Source: Fusobacterium sp. (lineage in GTDB: Bacteria > Fusobacteriota > Fusobacteriia > Fusobacteriales > Fusobacteriaceae). Taken from it: a stretch of 29,916 nt of DNA. Location: assembly GCA_020024915.1 (NCBI GenBank), contig JAHHSZ010000008.1, forward strand, positions 1 to 29,916, given 5' to 3'. The position numbers were made by a program, and so were the translations under genes. The notes under the pieces were generated by a model. The model did no database searches. It was not told where the DNA came from and was given only the letters and a program-made list of their open reading frames with translations. The stretch's first letter is position 1, and each line of letters begins with the position of its first letter. Of this stretch, positions 22,908 to 29,916 are shown piece by piece.

Positions 22908-24262
22908 TAGCTATATTTCCTTTCCAATTTTTCTGCTACTCTATGAGCTATTTTCGATATATCTCCAGCTCCCATAAACATAAATACTCTATCTCCTTCA
23001 AATTCCATTATCATATCATCTATATTTTGTGGATTTTTCTCAAGGATAGCCTTTGGACATTCAATAATATTTTGTAAATCCTCAATAGTTACTCCAAAAT
23101 TATCCTTTTCTCCTGCACTATATATAGGTAAAAGAACTACTTCATCAGCTTTTTCAAAAGCATTTTTGAAATTTTCCAATAGGAATTTCACTCTACTATA
23201 ACGGTGTGGTTGGAAAATTACAGTTATTTTGCTACTCTCTATTGAGCTTGCTCCCTGTAAAGTTGCCTTTATCTCTGTTGGATGATGAGCATAGTCATCT
23301 ATCACTCTAATTCCATTTCCACTGTATAATACATCATATCTTCTTTTTGAACCTCTAAATTTTTCAAAAGCTCTCTCAATATCCTTCTCTTCCAAACCAA
23401 ATTTTAAAGCTAGATATATAACAGGTAGTGAGTTTAATATATTGTGCTCTCCTGGAATATATAGAGTGAATCTTCCAATTTTTTTACCATCTATATTTAC
23501 ATCATAACTTGTTTTTCCATTTTCAATCTCTATATTTTCAGCATAGATATCTGCAGTTTTGTCCTTAATGCTGTATCTCTTTATACACTTGTCCTCTTTT
23601 GTTGCAGCTAATCCTCTCAAGATCTCACAATCTGAGCATATAAGTACCTCTTCAAAGGTTTGATCTATAAATTTTGAGAAAGATTTGATTATATTCTCTA
23701 ATGATCCATGATTTTCTAAGTGATCTGCCTCAATATTAGTTATAACTGAGTATTTTGGCTTCATATATAGGAATGAATTATCACTCTCGTCAGCTTCAGC
23801 TATAAAGTAACTTGCTTTTCCCGGTTTTGCATTGGATCCTATCTCTGGTAAGATTCCACCTACAACTATTGTTGGATCTAACGGTAACATAACAGATGCT
23901 GCCATTGAACTTGTTGTTGTCTTTCCATGTGTTCCTGCAAAAGCTATTCCACACTCCTCATTTAAAAGCATAGCTAATAGCTCTCCTCTTTTTACTACTT
24001 TAATTCCATTTTCTAAGGCATATATATATTCTGGATTCTCTTTTTTTATAGCACTTGAGGCTATTATCATATCAAAATCCTTACCCTCTAAGTTTTTTTC
24101 TGAATGCTCTTGATGAACTGTAATTCCAATACTTTCTAGTTCATCAGTAACATATGAACGGCTTAGGTCACTTCCCTCTACCTCGTATCCTTTACATTTC
24201 ATAATCTTTGCAAGTCCACTCATTCCTATTCCATTTATCCCAATAAAATAAATTTTTTTCAA
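22907..24262 (-). CDS. murC: UDP-N-acetylmuramate--L-alanine ligase
   Basis: An ATP-dependent Mur ligase that adds L-Ala to UDP-MurNAc. Seen: the Rossmann-type IYFIGINGIGMSGLA at the N-terminus, ATP-binding GTHGKTT at about 110-116, DDYAHHPTEI and PHRYSR. I place the start at TTG 24262 (451 aa). GGAGGA lies six bases before it, it leaves a 1-base gap to the murG stop, and it gives the usual N-terminus. The longer reading from ATG 24310 adds 16 residues lying inside murG and has no ribosome site in the right place. Confidence 0.95.
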   Translation of the reverse strand: MKKIYFIGINGIGMSGLAKIMKCKGYEVEGSDLSRSYVTDELESIGITVHQEHSEKNLEGKDFDMIIASSAIKKENPEYIYALENGIKVVKRGELLAMLLNEECGIAFAGTHGKTTTSSMAASVMLPLDPTIVVGGILPEIGSNAKPGKASYFIAEADESDNSFLYMKPKYSVITNIEADHLENHGSLENIIKSFSKFIDQTFEEVLICSDCEILRGLAATKEDKCIKRYSIKDKTADIYAENIEIENGKTSYDVNIDGKKIGRFTLYIPGEHNILNSLPVIYLALKFGLEEKDIERAFEKFRGSKRRYDVLYSGNGIRVIDDYAHHPTEIKATLQGASSIESSKITVIFQPHRYSRVKFLLENFKNAFEKADEVVLLPIYSAGEKDNFGVTIEDLQNIIECPKAILEKNPQNIDDMIMEFEGDRVFMFMGAGDISKIAHRVAEKLERKYS

Positions 24263-24263
24263 C

Positions 24264-25340
24264 TTAATTCCTCCAAATATCAAGAGAATCAACAATCTTC
24301 TTAACTGCATTCTCTGTTTTTAAATTTTTAATATTTATTTTCATAACATCTAATTCATTTTTATTTTCTAAAAGTTCAAAAGCTTTCTCTATTGCTACAC
24401 TAGCCTCTGAATTTTTATACATATATGCTGCTCCTACATCTTTTAGAAGTTTTCCATTGGCATACTGTCCTACTTTTATCGAATTATATGGAATAACTAC
24501 TGATGGTTTACCTAACTGTATTATTTCTGAAATTGTAAGTGCCCCAGCTCTACAAACTATCAAATCCGCTGCTGCCATAATATTTATCATATTGTCAAAA
24601 TAAGGTCTAACTGTATCTTGAATTTTAATTCTATTTATACTTTTTACTATTTCATCATAATTCTTTTCTCCAGTAGCCCAATAAATTCTTAAATCTTTAT
24701 CCTCCAGTACCCTATCCCAATTTTTTAATAGTGCATCATTTATCTCCTTAGCTCCTAAACTTCCTCCAGTTATCAAAAGAATTTTCTCATTTTTTTCAAC
24801 TTTTAAACGTGCTCTCTCTTCAAAACTCTTAATTTTATATATCTCTTCCCTCAAAGGATTTCCTGTTACCAAGCATTTATTTTGATATTTTATAGGAATA
24901 TCATCATAGGTTTTCTCAAAAGCCAAAAATATTTTTTTAGCAAATCGATAAAAAAGCTTATTTGTTCCACCTAAATTTGCATTTTGCTCCTGTAGGTATA
25001 TCTTTCTTCTAGCTACTATCCCACCTATTAATACTGGTATTGAGATATAGTTTCCAAATCCTATTATGGCATCTGGTTTCTCTTTTAATACCAAAGATAT
25101 CCCTTGAAATATCCCTTTTACATAGCCTATCATATTTTTTATACTTCTTGGAGGAGCTATATTCAAACCTATAAACTTAAATCCAGCCTTTGGTACTATA
25201 TCCTTTTCCATTCTGATACTTGTTCCTACAAACAATACCTCTACTTCTCTTCTTCTCAATTCATCTGCCACTGAAAGAGCTGGATAAATATGACCTCCTG
25301 TTCCTCCAGTTGTTAAGATTACTTTTCTCAAATAACTCAC
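24264..25340 (-). CDS. murG: UDP-GlcNAc:undecaprenyl-PP-MurNAc-pentapeptide transferase
   Basis: A peripheral membrane glycosyltransferase on the inner face of the cytoplasmic membrane that turns lipid I into lipid II. Seen: the N-terminal loop TTGGTGGHIYPALSVADEL, IGFGNY, QEQNANLGGTNK, ITGGSLGAKEIND, and the donor-binding CRAGALTISEIIQLGKPSVVIPY. The length of 358 aa is normal. The GTG at 25340 overlaps the murD stop. A TTG three codons later (25331) has AGGTGA at good spacing and may be the true start. Confidence 0.96.
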   Translation of the reverse strand: MSYLRKVILTTGGTGGHIYPALSVADELRRREVEVLFVGTSIRMEKDIVPKAGFKFIGLNIAPPRSIKNMIGYVKGIFQGISLVLKEKPDAIIGFGNYISIPVLIGGIVARRKIYLQEQNANLGGTNKLFYRFAKKIFLAFEKTYDDIPIKYQNKCLVTGNPLREEIYKIKSFEERARLKVEKNEKILLITGGSLGAKEINDALLKNWDRVLEDKDLRIYWATGEKNYDEIVKSINRIKIQDTVRPYFDNMINIMAAADLIVCRAGALTISEIIQLGKPSVVIPYNSIKVGQYANGKLLKDVGAAYMYKNSEASVAIEKAFELLENKNELDVMKINIKNLKTENAVKKIVDSLDIWRN

Positions 25341-26638
25341 CTACCAAAAATATCTCTCACTAATTCTTTGAATACCTGTCCTCTGTGTTCAAAACTTTTA
25401 AACTGATCATAACTAGATGTTGCTGGAGAGAATAACACTATTTTTTCATCAGACTGAGTATATCTTCCTTTTATGTCCTCTAAACAAGTTTTAACATCTC
25501 TCAATAAATGTATTCTATCTCTCTCGTACTGTATCTTCAAAAGTTCACTCTCTAACTTATCAGCTATATCTCCTATCAAATAAACTTGATCCACCCTGTT
25601 TTTTATCAACTTAACTAAAGGTGTCCAATCCAATTTTTTATCATAACCACCACATATCAATATGCACTCTTTGAATGCTTCCACTGCAAATGTTGTAGAC
25701 TCTATATTAGTTCCCTTTGAATCATTTATGAATTTCAATTTCCCATAATCAAAGAACTCTTCCATTCTATGTTCCAATGTCTTAGTTGTATATAGAAATT
25801 CTCTTATTTTTTGATTATTCACACCACATATTTTTCCAACAGTGACAATAAATAACATATTTTCAAGGTTATGTTTGCCTTTTAAAGAGAGTTTTTCACT
25901 CTCTAAAACCTCTTCACCTCTCCAGTACATTCTGCCACTCTCAATATAACAATCACCTATTTTATTCTGTGATATCTCTATCTTAGCAGCTGGGATTAAC
26001 TCCTCTCTTTTTAATAGCTCCTCACTATCTAAATTGAATATGAAATACTCATCTTTAGTTTGATTTTTACAAATGTTAAATTTTGTATCATAGTACTCAT
26101 CAACATCTTTATATCTAGCTAAATGATCTGGAGTTAAATTTGTTACTAGAGAGATATACGGTTTAAACTTCTCTAAATTCTCCAATTGAAATGAACTTAA
26201 TTCAAGAACAATATAATCTAGCTCTTCACCTTTTAAAAGTAATTCTGCAAGGCTTACTCCTATATTTCCAGCATAACTTGCCTTATACCCTGAGTATTGT
26301 AGCAATTCTGTTATCTTAGTTGTAACAGTTGTCTTTCCATTTGTTCCAGTTACTCCTATAATCTTTGTAGTAGTACCATATTTTATCATATATTGATAAC
26401 ATAATTCAATTTCATCTATAACTTTTATCTTATTTTTTTTAGCTTCAAACACCAATTCATTATATGGTACTCCTGGACTCTTTATAAAGATCTCAACCTC
26501 TTTTAATAATTTAATCCCCTCTACAGACTTTAGTCCAACTTTATCATCAATAAGTATTACTTCATACCCCATATGTTCTAAAAGTTGCTTGGCACCAAGT
26601 CCACTAACTCCAGCACCAAAAATCATTGCTTTTTTCAT
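25337..26638 (-). CDS. murD: UDP-N-acetylmuramoylalanine--D-glutamate ligase
   Basis: An ATP-dependent Mur ligase that adds D-Glu. Seen: N-terminal UDP-binding IFGAGVSGLGAKQLL, SPGVPYN, ATP-binding GTNGKTT at 98-104, LELSSFQLE, NDSKGTN and the C-terminal LFSPATSSYDQFKSFEHRG. All are family hallmarks, and the length of 433 aa is typical. GAGAGG precedes the ATG. Downstream it runs straight into murG with a 4-base overlap, leaving no place for ftsW, which usually lies here. Confidence 0.97.
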   Translation of the reverse strand: MKKAMIFGAGVSGLGAKQLLEHMGYEVILIDDKVGLKSVEGIKLLKEVEIFIKSPGVPYNELVFEAKKNKIKVIDEIELCYQYMIKYGTTTKIIGVTGTNGKTTVTTKITELLQYSGYKASYAGNIGVSLAELLLKGEELDYIVLELSSFQLENLEKFKPYISLVTNLTPDHLARYKDVDEYYDTKFNICKNQTKDEYFIFNLDSEELLKREELIPAAKIEISQNKIGDCYIESGRMYWRGEEVLESEKLSLKGKHNLENMLFIVTVGKICGVNNQKIREFLYTTKTLEHRMEEFFDYGKLKFINDSKGTNIESTTFAVEAFKECILICGGYDKKLDWTPLVKLIKNRVDQVYLIGDIADKLESELLKIQYERDRIHLLRDVKTCLEDIKGRYTQSDEKIVLFSPATSSYDQFKSFEHRGQVFKELVRDIFGR

Positions 26639-26678
26639 AGTTTTACCTCTCTTTACTTTATTCTATCCTAGATATACT

Positions 26679-26707
26679 TATAACCACGGTTGATTACCGT
26701 GGTTATA
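26679..26707. repeat. Perfect stem-loop between mraY and murD
   Basis: TATAACCACGGT (26679-26690) and ACCGTGGTTATA (26696-26707) form a perfect 12-bp stem with a 5-base loop. In the direction of the mur genes (minus) no U-run follows, so it is not an ordinary intrinsic terminator for that operon. On the plus strand six T follow it. Confidence 0.85.
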
Positions 26708-26711
26708 TTTT

Positions 26712-27800
26712 TTAAAATATTCCTCTCATTCTCACTATTCCTAAGGCTATTATTCCAAACATCAATGTTGCTATCCAAAATCTCATTGTTACCTTTGTTT
26801 CGGCAAGTCCACACAATTCAAAATGATGATGAATAGGAGCCATCTTAAATACTCTCTTTCCTCTCAATTTAAAAGATCCAACTTGAATAATTACAGATAA
26901 AGCTTCCATAACAAATACTCCACCTATTATTGGCAGTATCAACTCCTGCTTTAATAATATAGCTACTACTCCTAGTATTCCTCCTAGTGTCAATGATCCT
27001 GTATCTCCCATAAATATCTGTGCTGGATAGAAGTTATACCATAAAAAACCTAACCCTGATCCACATACAGCTGACAAAAATACTGTTATCTCTCCAGATC
27101 CCTCTATATAAAATAAGTTTAAGTGATTACTTAGCTCTATATGTCCTGTAAAATATGCTACTACTCCTAAAATAGCTGAACATATTACCATTGGCATTAT
27201 AGCCAAACCATCTAAACCATCTGTTATATTTACAGCATTTGATGTTCCCATCAATATTATCAAGATAAATAATAACATTCCAAAACTTCCTAAATATAAC
27301 ATATGATGTGAATAAATTGGATTTATTATTGCTAAATCAATCAACTTACTTCCAGCAAGTCCAAAATAATTTACAAAACACCACACTAAAATTGCTATTA
27401 ACCCTTGACCTAAAAGCTTTTTCTTTCCAGATAATCCTTTTTTATTTACAGTGAACTTCTTATAGTCATCTATAAATCCAATTCCTGCAAATCCCATCAT
27501 AGTCAGCAATAGTAATATAATTATTCTATTAGATATATCAGCTATTAATAAATTTGTCACTAAGATAGTTAAAACAATCAATACTCCACCCATTGTAGGA
27601 GTTCCCTTCTTTGACATATGAGAAGTTGGTCCTTCCTCTCTTATCTTTTCACCGAATTTTTTTACTTTTAAATAATTTATGAAAGGCTTCCCTGCTATTA
27701 ATACTATAGCAAAAGCTAAAATAAAAGCCATAAAACTTCTTAAATAAATAGATTTTAAAAATTGAAACTTGTTAACATACTCTCCTATTAAATATAGCAT
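26712..27800 (-). CDS. mraY: Phospho-N-acetylmuramoyl-pentapeptide-transferase
   Basis: A polytopic membrane enzyme that moves phospho-MurNAc-pentapeptide to undecaprenyl phosphate, making lipid I. Seen: about ten membrane segments, GPTSHMSKKGTPTMGG near the N-terminus, catalytic acidic motifs FIDDYKK and NITDGLDGLA, MGDTGSL, and the MAPIHHHFELCG loop. The length of 362 aa is typical. GGGAG precedes the ATG, and murF ends 9 bases upstream. A 73-base gap with a strong hairpin separates it from murD, the widest gap within the cluster. Confidence 0.97.
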   Translation of the reverse strand: MLYLIGEYVNKFQFLKSIYLRSFMAFILAFAIVLIAGKPFINYLKVKKFGEKIREEGPTSHMSKKGTPTMGGVLIVLTILVTNLLIADISNRIIILLLLTMMGFAGIGFIDDYKKFTVNKKGLSGKKKLLGQGLIAILVWCFVNYFGLAGSKLIDLAIINPIYSHHMLYLGSFGMLLFILIILMGTSNAVNITDGLDGLAIMPMVICSAILGVVAYFTGHIELSNHLNLFYIEGSGEITVFLSAVCGSGLGFLWYNFYPAQIFMGDTGSLTLGGILGVVAILLKQELILPIIGGVFVMEALSVIIQVGSFKLRGKRVFKMAPIHHHFELCGLAETKVTMRFWIATLMFGIIALGIVRMRGIF

Positions 27801-27809
27801 ATCTTCTCC

Positions 27810-29090
27810 CTATCCTTCTATAATCTCTTCCATTTTCATTCCTCTTGATCCCTTTAATAAGATAGCCTTAGCTTGAGGAAAACTCTTTCTAATTTCAGCT
27901 TTTATCTGCTCTTTATCAGAAAAATGAGTTATTGATTTAATCTTTTTTAAGATATTATAAGCCTTTTCCATTCTAGGACCATACACATATATCTTATCAA
28001 CTTTTATAGAGTTAGCTTTTTCTAAAACTTCTCTATGATACTCTATCTCATCTTCCCCTAATTCAAGCATATCTCCTAATACAGCTATTTTTACTCTATC
28101 GTTATACAATCTATCAAAAGTCTCTAAAGAGTATCTCATAGAAATAGGACTAGCATTATATGCGTCATTTATATAGACAGTTTCACCTCTCTCAATTTTT
28201 TGAAATCTCATTGGAGTTAAATTTAAACTATCTAATCCCCTTTGAATGTCACCACAACTCAAATTAAATCTCTCCCCAATAATTATCCCCATAGCAGAAT
28301 TTAAACAGTTGTGTTCTCCATTTAATCTTATACTGTAATGGTTAGAATTCAATGTAAACTCTACACCATCATCACTATCTATAAAATCTGTAATCTGATA
28401 TTTACAATTATTACCATAACCTACTGTTAACGCATTTAAGCTTTTTAAGTAAAAATCATCTCCACAGATTAATAATTTATCTCCATTTACATATTTAACA
28501 ATCTCACTTTTAGCTTTAAATACATTCTCTCTTGTTTTTAAAAATTCAAGGTGTGAGTCACCTATATTTGTTATTACTCCATAATTTGGTTGTGAGATCT
28601 TACAAAGTGTATCAATCTCTCCAAAACTACTCATTCCCATCTCTAAAACAATGATCTCATCATCATCTTCAATTTGTAAAATAGTAAAAGGAAGTCCAAT
28701 ATGATTATTATAGTTTCCCTCTGTTTTCTTACATCTATATCTCTGTGAAAGTATAGAGTAGATTATATCCTTAGTAGTAGTCTTTCCATTACTACCAGTA
28801 ATCCCTATAACTTTAATTCCCAATTCATTTCTATACTGTAAAGCTAACTCTTGAATAGTTACTACACTATCCTCAACAACTATAACTTTTTCATTGTTAC
28901 CTGAATAGTTATCAGCTATTATCAATGAAACCTCTTTTGCTAAAGCTTCCTCTATATAATTATTTCCACTATTTATTGCTATAAACAATGAATTCTTCTC
29001 TATTTTTCTACTGTCCATAACAACTTTGGAAATCTCTTCAACACTATTTAAATTATATTTTCTTTTTAATATTTCAGTTAGAACTTTCAT
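27810..29090 (-). CDS. murF: UDP-N-acetylmuramoyl-tripeptide--D-alanyl-D-alanine ligase
   Basis: An ATP-dependent Mur ligase that adds the D-Ala-D-Ala made by Ddl, finishing the UDP-MurNAc-pentapeptide. Seen: VVMDSRKI, ATP-binding GSNGKTT at 99-105, the TEGNYNNHIGLPFTIL motif typical of MurF, EMGMSSFGEI, and YNASPISM near the active site. At 426 aa it is slightly short. AAGGA precedes the ATG. It is the first gene of the cluster; murE, ftsI, ftsL and mraW, often upstream, are not here. Confidence 0.96.
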   Translation of the reverse strand: MKVLTEILKRKYNLNSVEEISKVVMDSRKIEKNSLFIAINSGNNYIEEALAKEVSLIIADNYSGNNEKVIVVEDSVVTIQELALQYRNELGIKVIGITGSNGKTTTKDIIYSILSQRYRCKKTEGNYNNHIGLPFTILQIEDDDEIIVLEMGMSSFGEIDTLCKISQPNYGVITNIGDSHLEFLKTRENVFKAKSEIVKYVNGDKLLICGDDFYLKSLNALTVGYGNNCKYQITDFIDSDDGVEFTLNSNHYSIRLNGEHNCLNSAMGIIIGERFNLSCGDIQRGLDSLNLTPMRFQKIERGETVYINDAYNASPISMRYSLETFDRLYNDRVKIAVLGDMLELGEDEIEYHREVLEKANSIKVDKIYVYGPRMEKAYNILKKIKSITHFSDKEQIKAEIRKSFPQAKAILLKGSRGMKMEEIIEG

Positions 29091-29110
29091 ACTCTTTCCT
29101 TATCTTCATG

Positions 29111-29127
29111 ATTATTCAAAGAATAAT
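29111..29127. repeat. Small hairpin in the murF leader
   Basis: ATTATTC, three bases, GAATAAT: a perfect 7-bp but AT-only-rich stem about 20 bases before the murF start. It may be chance. Confidence 0.3.
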
Positions 29128-29159
29128 TCCCTTTCTATAATTATTTAAACCAACACATT

Positions 29160-29188
29160 ATTGTAGCATTTATATGCAAATAATACAA
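29160..29188 (-). promoter_or_regulatory. Extended -10 promoter of the murF-ftsZ cluster
   Basis: The minus strand reads TTGTAT (29188-29183), 17 bases, TACAAT (29165-29160), with TGC directly before the -10 (extended -10). The predicted start near 29153 gives a leader of about 63 bases. Confidence 0.68.
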
Positions 29189-29223
29189 TGAACTTTTATA
29201 ATAATTTCTAAAGTTCTTTTTAT

Positions 29224-29796
29224 CTAAACAGTTATATTTTTATACACTTTTTTTAAATCTTTGGCAAATTCATAAAGATTTTCGTAAATAGATACTCCAA
29301 GCTCATTCATCTTTTCAATATGTTCCATTCCATGACCTGTTTTTACCAGTATAGGAGTCACTTTAGCCCTTATTCCAGCTTCTATGTCACTTATATTATC
29401 CCCAACCATAAAAGACCCCTCTAAATCGATATTAAACTCTCTTATAGCCTCTTCTAACATACCTGTATTAGGCTTTCTACAATTACACTCAACTCTATAT
29501 TTACCTATCCCCTTTTCTGGATGATGAGGACAGTAATAGAACTTTTCTATTTTAACTCCCTCTTTTTCTAAACACTCATTTATATAATCATTTAGTTTTA
29601 CTAAATTTTCTTCTGTATAGTAGCCCCTTGCTATTCCAGATTGATTAGTTACAACTACAAAAATATATCCCAATTCTGCAAGTAACTTCAATCCTTCTAC
29701 TGCTCCTTTTTCAAATTCAAAATCCTCTATCCTGTGTAAATAGTCCTTCTCTACATTTATAGTTCCATCTCTATCTAAAATAATTGCTTTTCTCAT
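29224..29796 (-). CDS. gmhB: D-glycero-D-manno-heptose-1,7-bisphosphate 7-phosphatase
   Basis: A HAD-family phosphatase in the ADP-heptose pathway for the LPS inner core. Seen: catalytic LDRDGT (D8, D10), VVVTNQSGIARG, zinc site C89, H91, C104, C106 (YYCPHHPEKG and CNCRKPN), and FMVGDNISDIEAG. The zinc loop is the mark of GmhB-type HADs, and the length of 190 aa is normal. AGGGTG precedes the ATG at 29796. It has its own promoter, and no other heptose genes are in the window. A histidinol-phosphatase role is a less likely alternative because no his genes lie nearby. Confidence 0.92.
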   Translation of the reverse strand: MRKAIILDRDGTINVEKDYLHRIEDFEFEKGAVEGLKLLAELGYIFVVVTNQSGIARGYYTEENLVKLNDYINECLEKEGVKIEKFYYCPHHPEKGIGKYRVECNCRKPNTGMLEEAIREFNIDLEGSFMVGDNISDIEAGIRAKVTPILVKTGHGMEHIEKMNELGVSIYENLYEFAKDLKKVYKNITV

Positions 29797-29832
29797 AAGT
29801 CACACCCTTTTTACTTTAATTAAATATATGTT

Positions 29833-29841
29833 ATTATATCA
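29833..29841 (-). promoter_or_regulatory. Extended -10 promoter of gmhB
   Basis: The minus strand reads TGATATAAT, a perfect -10 with TGn extension, 36 bases before the gmhB ATG. No good -35 was found. Confidence 0.6.
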
Positions 29842-29861
29842 TATATTTAACTAAAAAATTG

Positions 29862-29878
29862 TCCAAAAAATAAAAAAA
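29862..29878 (-). terminator. T-tract ending the 5S rRNA transcript
   Basis: Directly after the 5S 3' end the minus strand reads seven T, A, six T. The terminal helix of 5S rRNA, whose 5' strand lies outside the window, would serve as the stem. Confidence 0.6.
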
Positions 29879-29916
29879 GCTTGGCAAGTTCCTATCCTCC
29901 CAGGAGGCTCCCCTCC
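29879..29916 (-). rRNA. rrf: 5S ribosomal RNA, 3' end (partial)
   Basis: The minus strand of the last 38 bases carries the conserved 5S 3' part: paired GGGAG/CTCC segments, TGGGAGGATAGGAACT and terminal GCCAAGC. The rest of the gene runs off the right edge, so an rRNA operon on the minus strand ends here. Confidence 0.88.

Noticed and set aside
24263..24310. Longer MurC start at ATG 24310
   Set aside because: It adds 16 hydrophobic residues read from within murG, while a TTG with a strong ribosome site sits exactly one base after the murG stop.
29190..29221. GAACTTT/AAAGTTC hairpin followed by T on the plus strand
   Set aside because: The stem is only 7 bp and AT-rich, points against both flanking minus-strand genes and has no plus-strand gene to end.
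1..29916. CRISPR arrays, tRNAs, insertion sequences, phage genes
   Set aside because: No regularly spaced repeats, cloverleaf-like genes, transposase frames or terminal inverted repeats were seen on either strand.

Overview
This window is a stretch of a very AT-rich bacterial chromosome. It most likely comes from Fusobacteriota, probably a Fusobacterium. The case rests on four things seen together. Shine-Dalgarno sites are strong and codon use is A/T-ending. A heptose-phosphate phosphatase gene (gmhB) implies a Gram-negative envelope. Genes more typical of low-GC Gram-positives (Mini-RNase III, MutS2, the cysS-mrnC pair) are also present. Finally, the 3' end of a 5S rRNA lies at the right edge. 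No database search was possible, so the genus is an inference.

Left part (1-7,980): a metabolic/redox region. A minus-strand sigma-54 activator (1-1305) faces a plus-strand pair encoding a DMT-family transporter and an 850-residue flavin/iron-sulfur oxidoreductase. That oxidoreductase joins a GltD-like NAD(P)H module to an HdrD/GlpC/LutA-like module with two CCG domains. A textbook -24/-12 promoter (1448-1463) sits between the activator and the pair, so the three genes look like one regulatory unit. Next come an HxlR-type regulator, an iron-dependent alcohol dehydrogenase and a second, short GltD-like oxidoreductase. A terminator readable in both directions (7938-7982) closes the region. This is the most novel-looking part of the window.

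Middle (8,026-17,415): a long minus-strand housekeeping operon, read mutS2 -> ispD -> nitrilase-fold amidohydrolase -> membrane-anchored unknown -> cysS -> mrnC -> mreB -> holB. Its genes overlap or lie within 20 bases of each other. It is divergent from rpmB (plus). rpmB and the rpsF-rpsR operon converge on a pair of back-to-back terminators.

Right part (17,422-29,090): rpsF-rpsR, preceded (in the direction of transcription) by a compact division and cell-wall cluster read murF -> mraY -> murD -> murG -> murC -> murB -> ddl -> ftsQ -> ftsA -> ftsZ. The cluster has an extended -10 promoter before murF. It lacks ftsW, with no room for it between murD and murG, and lacks mraZ/mraW/ftsL/ftsI/murE upstream. 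murD to ddl carry out cytoplasmic and lipid-linked peptidoglycan precursor synthesis, and ftsQAZ build the division ring. gmhB (LPS heptose) and the end of a 5S rRNA gene complete the window. No CRISPR array, tRNA, insertion sequence or phage gene was seen. No gene-free stretch exceeds about 215 bases.
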